Below are positions 60,124-64,000 of a stretch of 64,000 nt of DNA, piece after piece. The notes under the pieces are model-generated. The model ran no database searches. It saw only the letters and a program-made list of their open reading frames with translations, and was not told where the DNA came from. The DNA comes from an uncultured Pelagibacteraceae bacterium (GTDB lineage Bacteria; Pseudomonadota; Alphaproteobacteria; Pelagibacterales; Pelagibacteraceae), in contig CACHHD010000002.1 of NCBI GenBank assembly GCA_902579605.1, positions 86,442-150,441 of the forward strand. Direction: 5' to 3'. The translations under genes and the position numbers were made by a program. Within the stretch, counting starts at the first letter, position 1; the number at the start of each line of letters is the position of its first letter.

Positions 60124-60340
60124 CTTTTTTTATCAATTTATCAATTTTTAAGTCTTGCTTTTCAATGATTTTTTTAAGAATTTCAAATTCCTCTCTAGAA
60201 ACTAGATCTAATTTGCTAACAATATTCTGTTTTTTAAATTTAAAATTTGTGAGTAATTCTTTTTTAACATCGTTAACCGTTAAAATTCCTGTTTCAAGTA
60301 AGTCTGATAGTGTTTTTAATATTTTTTCTTTGTCCGTCAC
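60101..60340 (-). CDS. UbiK/YqiC (BMFP) family accessory factor
   Basis: Short coiled-coil protein with LVSREEFEILKKIIEKQ motif. Confidence 0.7.
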   Translation of the reverse strand: MTDKEKILKTLSDLLETGILTVNDVKKELLTNFKFKKQNIVSKLDLVSREEFEILKKIIEKQDLKIDKLIKKAKKAKKP

Positions 60341-60393
60341 ACCACATCTTATTTGATAAGTAAAATAATTTCAATTATGTTATTATCTTTATA

Positions 60394-61173
60394 ATGTATA
60401 TTCATGATCTTAACCCAATAATTTTTGATTTCGGCCTCTTATCCTTGAGGTGGTATTCTTTAGCTTATATTATTGGTATTTTGTTTGGTTGGTGGTACGG
60501 AAAGAAAATTATTTTATTTTTAAATGACCAATATAATAAAAATTATAAATTGGCTTTATTTGATGATTACATTTCTTATGTAATCATTTCAGTAATTATT
60601 GGTGGTAGATTAGGTTATATCCTATTTTATAACTTAAATTATTTCTTTTCAAACCCTCTAGAAGTTTTTTTTATTTGGAAGGGCGGCATGTCCTTTCATG
60701 GAGGTCTTTTGGGTATAATTATAGCTACAATACTTTTTTCCAAAAAAAAGGAATTTGATAAACTGGTTTTACTAGATATTGTCTCATGTGTTGCTCCCAT
60801 TGGTATATTTTTTGGTAGGATAGCAAACTTTATTAATGGCGAACTTTATGGAAAATCTACAAACTTGCCTTGGGCTGTTATTTTTCCGATGGTTGACTCG
60901 GAAGGAAGACACCCATCTCAAATTTATGAGGCTCTCCTTGAGGGCATGCTATTATTTTTAATTTTAAATTTAGTAATTAGAAAAATGCCTTATAAAAAAG
61001 GTAAGTGTGCTGCTTTATTTTTAATATTTTATTCAGTCTTCAGGATTTTATCAGAATTCTTTAGAGAGCCAGATCCACAAATTGGATATATTTTAAATTA
61101 TATCAGCATGGGATCTTTGTTAAGTTTTCTTATGTTTAGTATAGGAATTATAATGTATCTTAGAATAAAATGA
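60394..61173 (+). CDS. lgt: Prolipoprotein diacylglyceryl transferase
   Basis: GGRLGYILFYNLNYF, WKGGMSFHGGLLG, GRIANFINGELYGKSTNLPWAVIFP, RHPSQIYEALLEG, SEFFREPDPQIG. Confidence 0.97.
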   Translation: MYIHDLNPIIFDFGLLSLRWYSLAYIIGILFGWWYGKKIILFLNDQYNKNYKLALFDDYISYVIISVIIGGRLGYILFYNLNYFFSNPLEVFFIWKGGMSFHGGLLGIIIATILFSKKKEFDKLVLLDIVSCVAPIGIFFGRIANFINGELYGKSTNLPWAVIFPMVDSEGRHPSQIYEALLEGMLLFLILNLVIRKMPYKKGKCAALFLIFYSVFRILSEFFREPDPQIGYILNYISMGSLLSFLMFSIGIIMYLRIK

Positions 61174-62216
61174 TTAGTCAAAACGGAATTTACTCGGTTG
61201 ATAAATTTATAGAAAAAGCTTTATATGACAAAAAAATTGGTTATTACTCTCAAAATAATCCTTTTGGTAAAAAAGGTGATTTTATTACAGCGCCATTAAT
61301 TTCACCGTTGTTTAGTGAAATGATAACTGTATGGGCAATCTCTTATTGGATAAAACTTGGAAAACCAAATAAGTTTTCTTTTGTTGAATTGGGTCCAGGG
61401 GATGGCACATTCTGTAAAACATTTTGTAGAGTTTTAGAAAATTTTCCTGAGTTTAAAAAATCAGTAAAAATATACTTATTCGAAAAAAGTACAAAATTAA
61501 TTAAAATCCAAAAAAATTTAATTAATAATAAAAAAGTTGTATGGATAAAGAGTTTAAATGAAATTAAAGACGGACCTGTGCTTTTTTTTGGAAATGAATT
61601 TTTTGACTCTATTCCTATAAAACAATTTGAAGTTAAAAAATTCAAAATTTATGAAAAATTTTTGCAACTTAAAAAAGGTCAATTTGATAAATTTATTTTA
61701 AAAAAGACATCACAAAATATGACTAAAAAGCTAAGTGATTTAAATTTAATTAAAAAAAAAGGAATTATTGAATATCCTGAACAGGGCTTAAAGATTTTAG
61801 ATCATATAATAAAAAAGATTCACAGTCTCAAAGGGGGTATTTTGTTAATTGACTACGGGTACATAGAAGCGAATGGAAAAGATACATTACAATCTTTAAA
61901 ATCTCACAAAAAAAATATTTATTATAAAAATATTGGAAAAGCAGATATTACATATCTTGTCAATTTCCAACTTTTAAATAAATATTTATTAAAACAAAGG
62001 CTATTGTTAAATAAAATTGTAAGCCAAAGTTTTTTTTTAAAAAAATTAGGTATAATTGAAAGAGCTGAAATTTTGAGTAAAAAAATAAGTTTTAAGGAAA
62101 AATCTGACTTATATTACAGAATTGAAAGGCTTCTGAGTGGAAAAAAAATGGGTAAGTTGTTTAAAGTTTTATTTGCTTCAAATAAGGAAACGAAATTTAA
62201 CCTGGGTTTTAAATAA
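61170..62216 (+). CDS. SAM-dependent methyltransferase, MidA/NDUFAF7 family
   Basis: KKGDFITAPLISPLFSEMITVWAI, FVELGPGDGTFCKTF, VLFFGNEFFDSIPIKQF, LLIDYGYIEANGKDTLQSLKSHKK. Confidence 0.92.
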   Translation: MISQNGIYSVDKFIEKALYDKKIGYYSQNNPFGKKGDFITAPLISPLFSEMITVWAISYWIKLGKPNKFSFVELGPGDGTFCKTFCRVLENFPEFKKSVKIYLFEKSTKLIKIQKNLINNKKVVWIKSLNEIKDGPVLFFGNEFFDSIPIKQFEVKKFKIYEKFLQLKKGQFDKFILKKTSQNMTKKLSDLNLIKKKGIIEYPEQGLKILDHIIKKIHSLKGGILLIDYGYIEANGKDTLQSLKSHKKNIYYKNIGKADITYLVNFQLLNKYLLKQRLLLNKIVSQSFFLKKLGIIERAEILSKKISFKEKSDLYYRIERLLSGKKMGKLFKVLFASNKETKFNLGFK

Positions 62217-62986
62217 TGTTTTACTCAAAAAAATTAAAAAAATATAAAAATATAAATCACTGTTTTTTTTCAAGAAAAGGTGGTTTCTCCAAAGGAATTT
62301 ATAAGAGTCTAAACTGTGGTCGAGGATCAAAAGATAGAAGAATAAATATTAAAAAAAATTTAGCTTTTGTTGAAAAAAAAATAAAGATCGAATCAAGAAA
62401 ACTTAAATTAATGTATCAGACGCACAGTAATAAAGTTATTGTGATAAATAACAAAAATAAAAATATAATTAAATTTAATTCTGATGCTTTAGTTACAAAG
62501 ATAAAAGGAATAGCTTTGGGCGTTGTAACTGCTGATTGTGTTCCTATCATTCTTTTTGATTCGCAAAATCAAATTATTGCAAGTATTCATGCAGGATGGA
62601 AAGGTGCCTTCGCAGGAATAATTGAAAATACCGTAAAGAAATTCAGAAAATTAAATTCAAAAAATAAAATTTGTGCTGCTGTAGGTCCTTGTATAGGTAC
62701 TGCAAGCTACGAAGTTGATTTACCTTTTTATAAGCAATTCATTTTAAAATCAAAAAAAAATAATACCTATTTTATAAAGAAAAATGGTAACAAAAAATTA
62801 TTTAATTTAAGAAAATATGTCAACGATAAGCTGGTTAAATTGAATGTTGAGATTGATAACATTAATAAAGACACGTTTAAAGAAAAGAGTATTTTTTTCA
62901 GTTACAGACGATCTCAAAAACTCGGTCACAAGGATTATGGGAGATGTATTTCAGTGATCACTTTGACAAAGTTTAGCCAAAATTAA
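62216..62986 (+). CDS. pgeF: Peptidoglycan editing factor PgeF (YfiH/laccase domain)
   Basis: HCFFSRKGGFSKGIYKSLNCG, MYQTHSNKV, VTADCVPIILFD, SIHAGWKGAFAGI, CIGTASYEVD. Confidence 0.94.
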   Translation: MFYSKKLKKYKNINHCFFSRKGGFSKGIYKSLNCGRGSKDRRINIKKNLAFVEKKIKIESRKLKLMYQTHSNKVIVINNKNKNIIKFNSDALVTKIKGIALGVVTADCVPIILFDSQNQIIASIHAGWKGAFAGIIENTVKKFRKLNSKNKICAAVGPCIGTASYEVDLPFYKQFILKSKKNNTYFIKKNGNKKLFNLRKYVNDKLVKLNVEIDNINKDTFKEKSIFFSYRRSQKLGHKDYGRCISVITLTKFSQN

Positions 62987-63096
62987 TCATTATATTAATA
63001 GTTGTTAAAGCTCTTTAACGTAAAATCTTCAACAACAACTTAACTATGAAACAGCTGGAAAAGATTAAAAAATAATTGTATAAATAATTACATTTC

Positions 63097-64000
63097 ATGA
63101 AAATTTTATCTGGAACTAGTAATCCCAAACTCAGCAAGGAAATTTCAAAACTTCTAAAGCTAAAACTTGTTAATACAAATATAAAAAGATTTTCTGATGG
63201 TGAAATTTATATTGAAATAAACGAAAATATTAGAGGAAACAGCGTATTTGTTATTCAATCAACATCTAATCCTGCTAATGACAACTTAATGGAATTATTA
63301 CTTTGCATTGATGCATTAAGAAGATCTTCAGCAAAAAATATCACTGCTGTCATTCCTTATTATGGATATGCAAGACAAGATAGAAAAGTTGTTCCTAGAA
63401 CTTCAATCTCTGCAAAAGTAGTTGCAAATTTAATTACAAATGCTGGCGCAAGTAGAGTGGTCACAGTTGATTTGCACGCTGGGCAAATACAAGGATTTTT
63501 TGACATGCCAGTAGATAACCTTTTTACAACTCCTTTGTTTGCTAGATATATTAAAAAAAAATTAAAAAACAAAAAATTAATTTGTGTTTCACCAGACGTG
63601 GGAGGGGTGCAAAGAACAAGAGGTCTTGCAACAAAAATAAAAGCAGACTTAGCAATTATTGATAAAAGAAGACCTAGGCCTGGAAAATCAAAAGTAATGA
63701 ATATAATTGGTGACGTAAAAGGTAAGACTTGCATTATTGTTGACGACATAATTGATAGTGGAGGGACAATAGTAAATGCAGTGGATGCTTTAAAAAAGAA
63801 TGGCGCTATTGATGTCTACGTATTTATTACTCACGCAGTTTTAAGTGGAGACGCAGCTAATAAAATTAAGAAGTCTAAAATTAAAAAATTAGTGATTACA
63901 GATACAATTGATAACTCCCAAAAAATAAAGAATAACAATAAAATAGAGGTATTATCAGTCTCATCCTTAATGGCAGAAGCGATAAAAAGAATTTCAAATT
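63097..64000 (+). CDS. prs: Ribose-phosphate pyrophosphokinase (truncated by the right window edge)
   Basis: FSDGEIYIEINENIRGNSVFVIQSTSNPANDNLMELLLCIDALRRSSA, VIPYYGYARQDRK, VDLHAGQIQGFFDMPVDNL, IIVDDIIDSGGTI. Confidence 0.97.
   Translation, partial: MKILSGTSNPKLSKEISKLLKLKLVNTNIKRFSDGEIYIEINENIRGNSVFVIQSTSNPANDNLMELLLCIDALRRSSAKNITAVIPYYGYARQDRKVVPRTSISAKVVANLITNAGASRVVTVDLHAGQIQGFFDMPVDNLFTTPLFARYIKKKLKNKKLICVSPDVGGVQRTRGLATKIKADLAIIDKRRPRPGKSKVMNIIGDVKGKTCIIVDDIIDSGGTIVNAVDALKKNGAIDVYVFITHAVLSGDAANKIKKSKIKKLVITDTIDNSQKIKNNNKIEVLSVSSLMAEAIKRISN

Noticed and set aside
63360-63749. Minus-strand 129-aa ORF opposite prs
   Set aside because: Antisense to the highly conserved PRPP synthetase catalytic region; not a plausible independent gene.

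Overview
This window is very AT-rich bacterial chromosome. Its gene content and synteny look like a low-GC alphaproteobacterium, probably SAR11/Pelagibacterales-like (inference; no search was run). From left to right it holds: (i) an accessory-looking segment of about 6.7 kb with a type I restriction-modification system (hsdR fragment, hsdS, hsdM), a short repeat-rich stretch containing small genes, a PhyH-type dioxygenase, an FkbM methyltransferase and two tiny membrane ORFs; (ii) core genes (mazG-like, fumC, uvrD/pcrA-like helicase, pepP-like peptidase); (iii) a long minus-strand division/cell-wall cluster running mraZ-ftsZ-rsmH-ftsL-ftsI-murEF(fused)-mraY-murD-ftsW-murG-murC-murB-ddl-ftsQ-ftsA-lpxC-bamD-ligA; (iv) rnpB RNA, an amidase, mlaA/mlaC, a CAU-anticodon tRNA, rpoD, dnaG, yqeY and carAB; (v) trxB, an aminotransferase, uvrB, SDR-folB, uvrC, pgsA, ilvE, a MarR/OmpR/EnvZ-type regulatory set, lgt, a MidA-like gene, pgeF and the start of prs. 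The observations most worth checking are a three-copy GC-rich hairpin repeat that delimits small genes next to the R-M system, flanking 11-nt and 12-nt tandem repeats, relocation of ftsZ to directly after mraZ, a murE-murF fusion, MraZ-box-like repeats, and a perfect 10-bp hairpin inside the start of rsmH. I found no CRISPR array, prophage or complete transposon. No clearly novel multi-gene system can be proven from sequence alone.
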